Positions 44,436 to 52,287 of a stretch of DNA of 64,000 bases are shown one piece after another. This DNA is from a virus. The stretch lies in IMG/VR virus record IMGVR_UViG_3300042888_002550, positions 1-64,000 of that record, one strand, 5' to 3'. The position numbers and the translations under genes were made by a program. The first letter of the stretch is position 1. Each line of letters begins with the position of its first letter. The notes below the pieces were generated by a model. That model searched no databases and had not been told where the DNA came from. It saw only the letters and a program-made list of their open reading frames with translations.

Positions 44436-46241
44436 GTGATTCAAGCGGAAGATATTAAAATAAAAAAAATTACGGATAAATTACTATTATATAGTGGTTT
44501 TAACCCATATATTATTTACTTGAAAAAAAAGGTAAATTCTAGTAATCATCAATTAACTAAAACTCAATTAGAATATATTAGTAAAAATTATGACAGAGAT
44601 ATTGTTAAAATTAATAATATTGTAGGTATAACATCATTTTTCGGTAATGAACTTCAAAAGGAATATAATTTAAAAAAAGTTCCGGAAAAAATTATGGTTG
44701 AAAGTGTTATTGGTGAAAGTGATAAAGCGTATCATGTTTTAGGTAAGTTTTATAAAAACCAAGAGGATATTAAATTATTTTGGTTACCTAAAACCCAATT
44801 AATTGATGATTTATACACTAAATATGATGATGTCACCATTGATTTTGATAAGTATGAAGAAATGGATAAGTTGGGTAGGAAATACTTTGATCATCAAAAA
44901 GAGGGTGTTAAATTCTTATTAGATAGAAAAAAATGTATTTTGGCTTTAGATATGGGTTTAGCTAAAACGGCCACATCTGTTATGGCCGCCCTTGAAACAG
45001 GGGCTAAAAGGATATTGGTTGTGTGTCCATCTTCACTTAAAATTAATTGGCAACGAGAGATTGAGATTTATACTGAACCAGAAGATGTTAGTATCATTAG
45101 GGGTAGTAATTGGGAACCGGCTAAATTTACAATTATTAATTACGATATACTTAAAAATTTCCATACCGTTTTACAAAAGGGTAAGGAATATAACCCAAAA
45201 AGAATTAGTCGAGAACTTATTAATGAGAATTTTGATGTAATTATATTGGATGAATCACATTACATTAAAAATTCAAAATCTAACCGTGGAAAAATTATAC
45301 AAGAAATCGTTAAGGAATGTAACCCAAAATATATGTGGTTACTTACTGGGACTCCAATCGCAAATAGACCTAGTGATTATTACAATTTACTTAATCTCAT
45401 TAAAGTACCTATAGCTTCAGATTGGTCTTATTATATAAGAAGATATTGTGGTGGTAGACAAATAAAAACAAAGATTAAAGGTGTATTGAGAACTATTTGG
45501 TTAAGTGATGGTGCGTCCAATTTAGTTGAACTATCTGAAAGAACTAAAAATACTATTTTAAGAAGGAAGAAGGAAGATGTGTTAGATTTACCAGAAAAAA
45601 TTATTGAACCAATATATCTGGAACTTGAAAATAGAGTTAAGTATGATGAAGTATTTGACAAATATTTAGAGTGGAGAAAATTACAAGGTAAAGGTGGTAA
45701 TGTTGTGAAACATTTAGTTGAATTAGTTTTATTAAGGAAATTTATCGCCATAGAGAAAGTTAAACATTCCATTGAGATAGCGGAGAACGCGATTGAAAAT
45801 GGTAAGAAAGTTTTAATTTTTACAAATTTTAGAGAAGAGTTAGAATGTTTTAAAGAACATTTTGGTAAATTAGGTGTCTATCTGGATGGTAGTACCAGAG
45901 AAAAAGATCGACAAAAAGCTGTGGATAATTTCCAAAATGATGAAAAAGTAAAAGTATTTGTTGGTCAAATAAAGGCCGCTGGTGTAGGTTTAACATTAAC
46001 TAAGGCGGAAGTCGTAATTATAAACTCCTTGGATTGGGTTCCAGGTAATTTAGAACAAGCGGAAGATCGGGCTTATAGAATTGGTCAATTAAAAAATGTA
46101 ATTGTATACTACCCATTGTTTGATGATACAGTTGATACTTTGGTGTGGGGTGTACTTAAAAATAAAAAAACCATTATTAATACCATAATTGGTGATATTG
46201 ATGATGAAAATATAATAGAAAATATAATTGAAGATTTATGA
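44436..46241 (+). CDS. SNF2-family helicase/translocase
   Basis: A 601-residue SF2 enzyme from a GTG start. Motifs in order: Q/I region FDHQKEGVKFLLDRKKCILALDMGLAKT (shown across the Walker A-like ALDMGLAKT), motif II ILDESHYIKN (DESH), motif III WLLTGTPIANRPSDY, and motifs V/VI IKAAGVGLTLTKAE and QAEDRAYRIGQ. It resembles SMARCAL1-type annealing helicases and may remodel forks or R-loops as T4 UvsW does. GTG at 44436 is preferred, since the ATG at 44337 lies inside the opposite gene and upstream of the divergent promoter. It overlaps glutaredoxin by four bases. Confidence 0.85.
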   Translation: MIQAEDIKIKKITDKLLLYSGFNPYIIYLKKKVNSSNHQLTKTQLEYISKNYDRDIVKINNIVGITSFFGNELQKEYNLKKVPEKIMVESVIGESDKAYHVLGKFYKNQEDIKLFWLPKTQLIDDLYTKYDDVTIDFDKYEEMDKLGRKYFDHQKEGVKFLLDRKKCILALDMGLAKTATSVMAALETGAKRILVVCPSSLKINWQREIEIYTEPEDVSIIRGSNWEPAKFTIINYDILKNFHTVLQKGKEYNPKRISRELINENFDVIILDESHYIKNSKSNRGKIIQEIVKECNPKYMWLLTGTPIANRPSDYYNLLNLIKVPIASDWSYYIRRYCGGRQIKTKIKGVLRTIWLSDGASNLVELSERTKNTILRRKKEDVLDLPEKIIEPIYLELENRVKYDEVFDKYLEWRKLQGKGGNVVKHLVELVLLRKFIAIEKVKHSIEIAENAIENGKKVLIFTNFREELECFKEHFGKLGVYLDGSTREKDRQKAVDNFQNDEKVKVFVGQIKAAGVGLTLTKAEVVIINSLDWVPGNLEQAEDRAYRIGQLKNVIVYYPLFDDTVDTLVWGVLKNKKTIINTIIGDIDDENIIENIIEDL

Positions 46242-46498
46242 TAAAAAGAATATTGGTTTATAGTATGAAAAATTGTGGATATTGTACCACATTAAAAGGA
46301 AAATTAAAAGAACTTGATATTAAATATATTGATAAAGATATAGATATCTATAAGGATGAATATGAAAAAGTACTTAATGAACTGGGTACTGATTTAATAC
46401 CTTTAGTTTCTGTTGGTGGTACTTGGCTAATTCCGGAGAAAGATTTTTCAACAATAGATGGTTGTGTAGAAAAAATTAACGATTTAATATTTAATTAA
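46238..46498 (+). CDS. grx: Glutaredoxin
   Basis: An 86-residue thioredoxin-fold protein with the active site CGYC near residue 11 (YSMKNCGYCTTL), the cis-proline loop TDLIPLVSV and the GG-like turn VGGTWLI. Glutaredoxins supply electrons to class Ia ribonucleotide reductase, here the NrdA CYGC tail, although the nrd genes are 40 kb away. Its ATG overlaps the SNF2 stop (ATGA), so it is translated from the same mRNA. Confidence 0.9.
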   Translation: MIKRILVYSMKNCGYCTTLKGKLKELDIKYIDKDIDIYKDEYEKVLNELGTDLIPLVSVGGTWLIPEKDFSTIDGCVEKINDLIFN

Positions 46499-46500
46499 TT

Positions 46501-46812
46501 CTATTGTCTTGGATAATTCTCTCTACTAATAATAGAAGAAATCATTTCTAAAAGTGCTAAAATATTACCATCATTTTTATGGTTGAAACCACCATCACTA
46601 ACACTACCCATTGGGTGACGAATAATATCTAATACCCTAATTAGTGTCTCATTACATTCTTTTTGGTCTACTTGTTGTGTTAATGTTTCTAAATATCTAA
46701 CCGTATCAACTAATGAGCTTGTAGCTTTTTTTAATAGATCTACTGAACTATCATGTCTAATTAGATCGTGGTGTTCAACTAAATTTTTACGTATAATTTT
46801 TTTAATATCCAT
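46501..46812 (-). CDS. Unknown small helical protein
   Basis: A 103-residue helical protein (HDLIRHDSSVDLLKKATSSL, then RYLETLTQQVDQKECNETLI) with a histidine/glycine segment near the end. No family. The ATG at 46812 is chosen over 46830, because an ATATTTAT promoter box (46819-46826) lies between the two. It sits between two plus-strand genes but on the minus strand, and is probably a single-gene unit. Confidence 0.6.
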   Translation of the reverse strand: MDIKKIIRKNLVEHHDLIRHDSSVDLLKKATSSLVDTVRYLETLTQQVDQKECNETLIRVLDIIRHPMGSVSDGGFNHKNDGNILALLEMISSIISRENYPRQ

Positions 46813-46818
46813 CAAAAG

Positions 46819-46826
46819 ATAAATAT
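46819..46826 (-). promoter_or_regulatory. Promoter box ATATTTAT before the 103-residue gene
   Basis: Coding strand GGATATTTATCTTTTGATG, six bases before the ATG at 46812. This spacing argues against the upstream ATG. Confidence 0.4.
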
Positions 46827-46830
46827 CCAT

Positions 46831-46838
46831 ATATTTAT
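46831..46838 (+). promoter_or_regulatory. Promoter box ATATTTAT before gp13
   Basis: Plus-strand CATATATTTATTAAAAAAG, 15 bases before the ATG of gp13. It abuts the opposing box for the minus-strand gene. Confidence 0.45.
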
Positions 46839-46853
46839 TAAAAAAGAATAATT

Positions 46854-48008
46854 ATGGCCTGTATTTCAGATGAAGAAAAAAATTGTCTATATGACATTGT
46901 TAGAACTGAGTTAGGTTCACCTATTAGGAAAATTGAGTTAACTAACGATATGTTGGATATTTTACTTAAAATATCTATTGAAGATTATACTCGTTTAGTT
47001 CAAAACTGGTTAATTGATAATCAATGGCCTGGATTAGTTGGTCTTGATGTTGGTAACGCGGATGTAGCTTTCGCCTTAACAACAAGATCTTTAAATTTTG
47101 TTGATCAATTTACTTATGCGTATTCTAAAATAACTGGTAATCAAACTAGGGGTCCATGGGAATTAAAAAAAGATTTCGTAACCGTTAGAGATGGTGTACA
47201 AGTATATCAAATACCTAGTGGTAGAGAAATCAATGAAGTTTTATGGATGACTCCACCTTCAATTGATCACGCCCTATATTCATATTATGGATTTGGTGGT
47301 GGTGCTGGTTTTGGTGGAGGTTTAGGTATGGGTGCTCAAACTGGTTATGGTGATGGTGGTGGTGGTGGATATGGTACTGGTGGTTTTTATATGGCCCCTG
47401 CGTATGACATATTATTACGTGCCGCTGATTTTAATTTAAAACGAAGAATTGTTAAAAGTGATTTAATATTTAAAGTGACTGCCGGACCGGATGGTACAAG
47501 ATTATTACATTTAATGTCAACACCTGGTTCTAAACTTAGTTTTGGTCAAGGTACTGGTGGATCAATTGGGTTAAGTGGTTCTAAAGTATGGTATCATTAT
47601 TACGATACTACAGCTGAAAATGTTGACGCTTGTAGAGCTGCGAATAAAGATATTATTAAATTACCAAATGAAGTTCCATTATCTAAATTAGATTATTGTG
47701 ATTTTAATGAACCAACAAAGATTTGGGTTCGTCAATATTTAGTAGCTAAATCTAAAGTTACCCTTGGAAGAGTTAGGGGTAAGTATAGTGGTGCGTTAAA
47801 AGTACCTGAAGGTGATGTTACAATGGATTATGAAAGTCTATTAACTGAAGGTAAAGAAGAAATTAAAACATTAACTGATGAATTAACTGGACCTGAAGGT
47901 AGATTAATTAAGTTGGGTACTGAAAAACAATTAGAAAGACAAGCTAATGAAGCTTTACATTTAAATAACTCATTAAAATTTAGACCATTACCTATTATTG
48001 TAATATAA
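46854..48008 (+). CDS. 13: Neck protein gp13-like
   Basis: A 384-residue protein. The N-terminal helices (SDEEKNCLYDIVRTELGSPI, LTNDMLDILLKISIEDYTRL) and the C-terminal segment TKIWVRQYLVAKSKVTLGRV, then PEGDVTMDYESLLTEGKEEI, match the T4 gp13 neck protein (309 residues), which completes the head and binds gp14. Inserted at residues about 141-178 is a glycine-rich loop (GFGGGAGFGGGLGMG, then GYGDGGGGGYGTGGF), absent in T4 gp13. It is on the plus strand, apart from the minus-strand gp14/gp15-like genes. Confidence 0.75.
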   Translation: MACISDEEKNCLYDIVRTELGSPIRKIELTNDMLDILLKISIEDYTRLVQNWLIDNQWPGLVGLDVGNADVAFALTTRSLNFVDQFTYAYSKITGNQTRGPWELKKDFVTVRDGVQVYQIPSGREINEVLWMTPPSIDHALYSYYGFGGGAGFGGGLGMGAQTGYGDGGGGGYGTGGFYMAPAYDILLRAADFNLKRRIVKSDLIFKVTAGPDGTRLLHLMSTPGSKLSFGQGTGGSIGLSGSKVWYHYYDTTAENVDACRAANKDIIKLPNEVPLSKLDYCDFNEPTKIWVRQYLVAKSKVTLGRVRGKYSGALKVPEGDVTMDYESLLTEGKEEIKTLTDELTGPEGRLIKLGTEKQLERQANEALHLNNSLKFRPLPIIVI

Positions 48009-48012
48009 AAAA

Positions 48013-48041
48013 TCCCCCCTAAATAAATCAAGTAGGGGGGT
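48013..48041 (-). terminator. Terminator between convergent gp13 and DNA polymerase genes
   Basis: A stem of six G-C pairs plus T-A (CCCCCCT / AGGGGGG) with a 13-base loop. The T run is on the minus-strand side (GGGGGGATTTTTT), so it mainly ends the polymerase mRNA. A weaker TTTATA lies on the plus side. Confidence 0.7.
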
Positions 48042-48046
48042 TTATA

Positions 48047-51000
48047 CTAAAAGTATTCTGTATCAGTTGGTTCATTAATAATTTCAGTAGGTTCAATTTC
48101 CGTGATATACATATATTCCGGATTAGCACCAACCTTTTCCCAAAAGTCAATTTCTTTTTGTTCCATAACAAAAACATCATCTAATGTATCCTGATCAATA
48201 GGATCTGTTGGGAAACCAGAACATAGTTCAAGTTGTTTCTTGGTAAAATATTGTCTTTTTGATGGATTATCAATTAAAATATCACTTCTAATTTCCGGAC
48301 TAAAACAAACAATTAATGGTTCAATCCTAGTGTTAAAAGCCACTAAATATTTAGTGACATTATACTCACCCTTTAAATCTGGATTATTCTCAATTTGATT
48401 AGTTAAGATTAACGATGAATTAAATTCAATGTCAGTAGTACCATCTTTATTCTTTTTAGCTTTAACATCAGCGTGAGATTTTTTAGTACCGGTATTAATA
48501 TAATATATTGTGTCACCAAGGTTAACATTAATATTTTCTTTTAATAAAAGTTCCATATGAGCCTGACGTGGCATAGGATTACCGGCTTTATTCTTCCTTT
48601 TAGTATTTTCTTTATAACTTTCTAATGTTTGTTTTACTTTCCCTTTACTAGCGATTTTAAGTAATGGGATTTCTTGGTTATAAATCATTTCAACATTCTC
48701 ATAATAAAGTTCAATGAATTCATTACCATTACCTTCTAATAACATTCTAATCGCTTTATCTAAAAAATCTTCAATGTACTTTGGCATCTTAGCCGATTTA
48801 ATTGTATTACCAACTAACTTAACTTCACCATCAATTAAATCCGCATAATTTTTTCTTGATAAATTAATAGTTGATTCAATTACCTCATCAATACCTAACT
48901 TCATAAAACCTCTCATATACTTTTCATTGAACTCAGCTAAAGCCGCTTCAATACCATTATATATTTTATCTTTAACAACTGTTAAGTGAGTACCTAAACC
49001 AGTGTATGTTAATTCTTTAGCGTTTTCTGGTATCTTAAAGTTGAAACCATCGGTATTATGGGCGATTATTTTACCCTTACCGATAATAAATGTCCCATCT
49101 TCTGTTGAAACATCATAGACAAAATTATTTGGACATGGGTTGTCAATATCAGATATATTAGTGATTAAACCTTGACTGACATCCCCATTTTCATAAACAT
49201 CAATATATTCACCAATTTTTAATGATGAAGGTTTTATTTCAACCCCATTTTGAAAAAGTGAATGGTCTTCCGTCACATCAACATTACCCCTATCTTTTAT
49301 TGAAATTGATTTAATTTGTTTTTCTGTACCATGTCTATAAACATACTTAATATCTTTCCAACCACTTCTAGTTAATATCTTATATGGTTTATCTGAGTAA
49401 TCTCTTAATTGATCACCTTCAATAGTACCAGTTATATCAAATAAATCTGAAATTGGTAAAATGTCTAATATATCATCACCATATTTAATATAAACAGGTG
49501 TGTCATACGTCACACTATCACCTACTATTGGTTCAAACCCCTTATCCATAAAGAATTTAATCATCAATCGTAGATATTGTCTACCAGTACAAGTGATCAT
49601 CGCACCAATGTTAGTATCACCCCAAGGAAATACATCTGGGGCTGATAATGAACCAAAGTTAGAGTTATTAAGAATTTTAATTGGTAATTGTTTCTTATCA
49701 AACATATCAGCCCCTTTATCGTCCCCTTCTCTTTGAGCTTTTTTCATTAGATTCTTATATAAATCTCGTTCCGCGAATAAATAAGTTAACATACCTTTTA
49801 ACGCACCGGTAATATCAACTTCTGGGAATACATCGTGAGTTAATTGTATTGAAGGGTAAAGTGATCCATAATCTAATTTAACTACATTTGGTACGAAACC
49901 AATTCTTAATAAACGAGATAATCCACCAGGAAATTTTTCTTTAGGTTGATAATCAGGTATAGCTAAACCATTCTCATATGACCAAGTACACATCAATACT
50001 TTCCATAAGGCCGCTGTACCCATTGTAGAGGTTCTTTGTAATGTTGATGGAACTAATTTAGACAATAAAAATGTCGCTTGATTATATTTGTAGTCAACTT
50101 GTTCTGTTTCCCATAAATCATCTATTAGATATTTCTTAATTATAAATTTACCATCCACTTCTTCCCATCCTTCATAACCAGTTTTATCTTCCGGAACTAC
50201 CATATACTTACCATCAGATTCGTTAAATAAGTAAGGACGTTCATCTACCCAAATTTTAGCGATCTTATCGTGACCAACATATACACGATTAGGTTTAGCG
50301 ATTTTAGAATATTTTGTAATATACTTCAAACCAGTTTCTTTGATGTTTGAATTAATGGCTTTAGCTCTTCTAACCGCGTGCCACACATCAATAACGTTAT
50401 AACCCCATAATACAGTTTGTTGATAATACTCCATCTCACCACCTAATTTTAAAGTAGCTTGTTTACGATAAAGTGGCATACCATTCTTAAGTGTCTTAGT
50501 AATTTTTTTATAATCTAAATTAAGTAATTCACAACGACCTAAAATATATGTCCAGTCAAAGTTCTCTGAATTATAACCACAAATAATATCTGGTTTTAAT
50601 TCATCAATAATATTAAAAAATGTATAAATCGCGTTTCGTTCTTCATCATCACTATCAATATCTAATACGTGTTCAAAACCACGATTATCTTTCATACCAA
50701 TTTGTAAAATTCTACCGGTTTCTGGTGTTAAAGATGTGGTTTCAATATCAAAAGAAAATCTAACTAAATCCGCGTAATCATCAAACCCTTTAAATAATCT
50801 TTTACCACTTTGTATTAAGAATTGCTCTGTAGGGCCAAGGGTTAAAAAACCCTTCCTATTTTCTTCCTTTTGAATATCAATACCGGATTCTTTAAAAAAG
50901 TTAGTAATATTTCTATAACTACCTCTGGTTTGAACTAAGAACTTAAAACCATTTTCTAAACGTTTGTGGATATTACCATTTTCATCCTCTAATTTAAGGG

Positions 51001-51256
51001 GTGTAATTGTAATCATGTGTTCTCTTAACTTAGTTTTGATAAGTCTACGATCACCTTTAAAAAACTTATCCATATCCGGACTTTTCATCCAAAGGAATGG
51101 TTTAAACTTATGTTTTTCAATACGTTTCCCAGTAATGGGATCATTTATAATAAGATTAACAAAATTTTGATCGTAGGTTGATTCAATACCAATAATATAC
51201 TTTTGTGGGTCTCTACCCTCCAAAAAATCCTTAATTTCTTCTTTACTTAATTCCAT
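48047..51256 (-). CDS. 43: Family B DNA polymerase gp43 with mini-intein
   Basis: A 1069-residue ORF: about 915 residues of polymerase plus a 154-residue intein. The proofreading domain has Exo I FDIETTSL and Exo II YNSENFDWTYI. The polymerase domain has motif A DYGSLYPS, motif B KILNNSNFGSLS and motif C GDTDG. Motif C is split: extein GFEPIVGD, then the intein starting SVTYDTPVYI, ending IIAHN, then TDGFNF. The length without the intein is close to T4 gp43 (898). A TATATTTG promoter box lies upstream and a strong terminator downstream. It is separate from the replication block at 5-10 kb. Confidence 0.93.
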   Translation of the reverse strand: MELSKEEIKDFLEGRDPQKYIIGIESTYDQNFVNLIINDPITGKRIEKHKFKPFLWMKSPDMDKFFKGDRRLIKTKLREHMITITPLKLEDENGNIHKRLENGFKFLVQTRGSYRNITNFFKESGIDIQKEENRKGFLTLGPTEQFLIQSGKRLFKGFDDYADLVRFSFDIETTSLTPETGRILQIGMKDNRGFEHVLDIDSDDEERNAIYTFFNIIDELKPDIICGYNSENFDWTYILGRCELLNLDYKKITKTLKNGMPLYRKQATLKLGGEMEYYQQTVLWGYNVIDVWHAVRRAKAINSNIKETGLKYITKYSKIAKPNRVYVGHDKIAKIWVDERPYLFNESDGKYMVVPEDKTGYEGWEEVDGKFIIKKYLIDDLWETEQVDYKYNQATFLLSKLVPSTLQRTSTMGTAALWKVLMCTWSYENGLAIPDYQPKEKFPGGLSRLLRIGFVPNVVKLDYGSLYPSIQLTHDVFPEVDITGALKGMLTYLFAERDLYKNLMKKAQREGDDKGADMFDKKQLPIKILNNSNFGSLSAPDVFPWGDTNIGAMITCTGRQYLRLMIKFFMDKGFEPIVGDSVTYDTPVYIKYGDDILDILPISDLFDITGTIEGDQLRDYSDKPYKILTRSGWKDIKYVYRHGTEKQIKSISIKDRGNVDVTEDHSLFQNGVEIKPSSLKIGEYIDVYENGDVSQGLITNISDIDNPCPNNFVYDVSTEDGTFIIGKGKIIAHNTDGFNFKIPENAKELTYTGLGTHLTVVKDKIYNGIEAALAEFNEKYMRGFMKLGIDEVIESTINLSRKNYADLIDGEVKLVGNTIKSAKMPKYIEDFLDKAIRMLLEGNGNEFIELYYENVEMIYNQEIPLLKIASKGKVKQTLESYKENTKRKNKAGNPMPRQAHMELLLKENINVNLGDTIYYINTGTKKSHADVKAKKNKDGTTDIEFNSSLILTNQIENNPDLKGEYNVTKYLVAFNTRIEPLIVCFSPEIRSDILIDNPSKRQYFTKKQLELCSGFPTDPIDQDTLDDVFVMEQKEIDFWEKVGANPEYMYITEIEPTEIINEPTDTEYF
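49055..49516 (-). other. Cis mini-intein in DNA polymerase motif C
   Basis: 154 codons starting with Ser (SVTYDTPVYI), with block B VDVTEDHSLF and C-terminal blocks FVYDVSTEDGTFI and IIAHN before Thr. No endonuclease domain is present in this length. The site, between GD and TD of the catalytic motif, matches the polymerase intein site used in archaeal family B enzymes. Confidence 0.93.
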
Positions 51257-51272
51257 TTTTATAACTTTACCA

Positions 51273-51280
51273 CAAATATA
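51273..51280 (-). promoter_or_regulatory. Host-type promoter box TATATTTG before DNA polymerase
   Basis: Coding-strand TTTACTATATTTGTGG, 16 bases before the ATG at 51256. Shares TTTTTTTACTATATTTGT with the gp32 promoter. Confidence 0.55.
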
Positions 51281-51316
51281 GTAAAAAAATTTGATAAATA
51301 AAAAGAAGGGAAGAAA

Positions 51317-51682
51317 TTAATTTATTACATGGATAAATAGTTTTTCTTGTATTGGGGTAACCAATGTACCCATACCATCTAAAAAATTGATGGTAAATTC
51401 ACCAATAAATGTTCCAGGTTCTTTAGTATCCTTTTTTCTCCATTTATATACAATATAATATTCCTCACGAGATGTTAAATCCTCACAAGGAATAATTTTT
51501 TTAACAATTTCCGCTGGTCTACATGAAATCTTTTTTATATTGTTTTCAGGGTTAAACATAGAGAAAGTGATATCCGCGTTTTGAATTAATTCGTAAAAAT
51601 TACGAAAATCATTTCTTCCGTCAAATATTAACTCCATTGTTAAGAGGGGTAATTCACTATTTTTTTTAATGTAAAAATTCAT
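51317..51682 (-). CDS. BppU-like baseplate/fibre anchoring protein
   Basis: A 121-residue beta-sandwich-type protein. KKNSELPLLTMELIFDG and NADITFSMFNPENNIKKI follow the layout of BppU N-terminal domains (upper baseplate proteins that hold receptor-binding proteins), and EYYIVYKWRKKDTKEPGTFI continues it. It lies at the downstream end of the large fibre block, next to a small structural gene, consistent with anchoring. The family call is tentative. Confidence 0.45.
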   Translation of the reverse strand: MNFYIKKNSELPLLTMELIFDGRNDFRNFYELIQNADITFSMFNPENNIKKISCRPAEIVKKIIPCEDLTSREEYYIVYKWRKKDTKEPGTFIGEFTINFLDGMGTLVTPIQEKLFIHVIN

Positions 51683-51684
51683 AA

Positions 51685-52140
51685 TTAGTTTATTAAATTC
51701 ATAGTTAAAATTCTATTGTAAAATCTTGAAATACCTATGGAGTTTAACACCTTTGCTGTTACTACCTGACCAACGGCTAATGTAACCACATCTGCAATTG
51801 CTATATCTTCTTTAGTGATAACATTTGTGTGCTCTCTTGTAGATGTTGGTACTATTACTCCATCAACATAAATTGAAACTTGAACGTTTGATGAGCCTTG
51901 ATTTGGTGGGTAAATTACACCACTCAAAGTAACACTTTCAAAACCTGTAATTGCTCCTGCATTTGTGCCAATATCTCCAACAATAATATTTGTGCCAGCA
52001 TTTGAAACTGCGCCACCAACTAATGGTTGAGCTAATAAATTAGAATATAAATTATTAACATCAACTACACCTTGTTGAGTGATATTTGCCAACGTTGTAT
52101 TAAATTGAGTGTTTAGTGTGTTTTTTGAAATGATTTTCAT
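51685..52140 (-). CDS. Stand-alone partial DUF3494-like/fibre tip protein
   Basis: A 151-residue protein whose N-terminal half contains AVSNAGTNIIVGDIGTNAGA and ITGFESVTLSGVIYPPNQG, the pattern that opens DUF3494 ice-binding-like domains (V-x-N-T-G-x-x-x-I-x-G-D-x-G). The C-terminus ISRFYNRILTMNLIN is alignable with the C-terminus of the large fibre at 52288 (VYLNNRILTIVKL). It is therefore probably a duplicated fibre tip or an accessory tip subunit. Gly/Ala codons are biased to GGA/GCA as in that fibre. Start overlaps the preceding small ORF by ATGA. Confidence 0.55.
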   Translation of the reverse strand: MKIISKNTLNTQFNTTLANITQQGVVDVNNLYSNLLAQPLVGGAVSNAGTNIIVGDIGTNAGAITGFESVTLSGVIYPPNQGSSNVQVSIYVDGVIVPTSTREHTNVITKEDIAIADVVTLAVGQVVTAKVLNSIGISRFYNRILTMNLIN

Positions 52141-52283
52141 GGGTTTATAATTTTATTAAAGTGACGTGTTTGAATTTTAGATATTAGTTCTTGTGTTGTT
52201 TTAATTTCTGTTTTAATTTCATTAATATCATTTTTTAATGATTCTACTAAAATAAATAGTTGTTCTAAAGTAATTGGTTCCAT
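52137..52283 (-). CDS. Tiny coiled-coil protein
   Basis: A 48-residue ORF filling what looks like an empty gap. ATG at 52283, TGA at 52139-52137 overlapping the next start (ATGA). The sequence is a continuous amphipathic helix (LEQLFILVESLKNDINEIKT, then EIKTTQELISKIQTRH), suggesting a coiled coil. It starts four bases after the stop of the large fibre gene. The tight packing on both sides supports coding. It might be a fibre trimerisation or adaptor helix. Confidence 0.55.
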   Translation of the reverse strand: MEPITLEQLFILVESLKNDINEIKTEIKTTQELISKIQTRHFNKIINP

Positions 52284-52287
52284 GATT

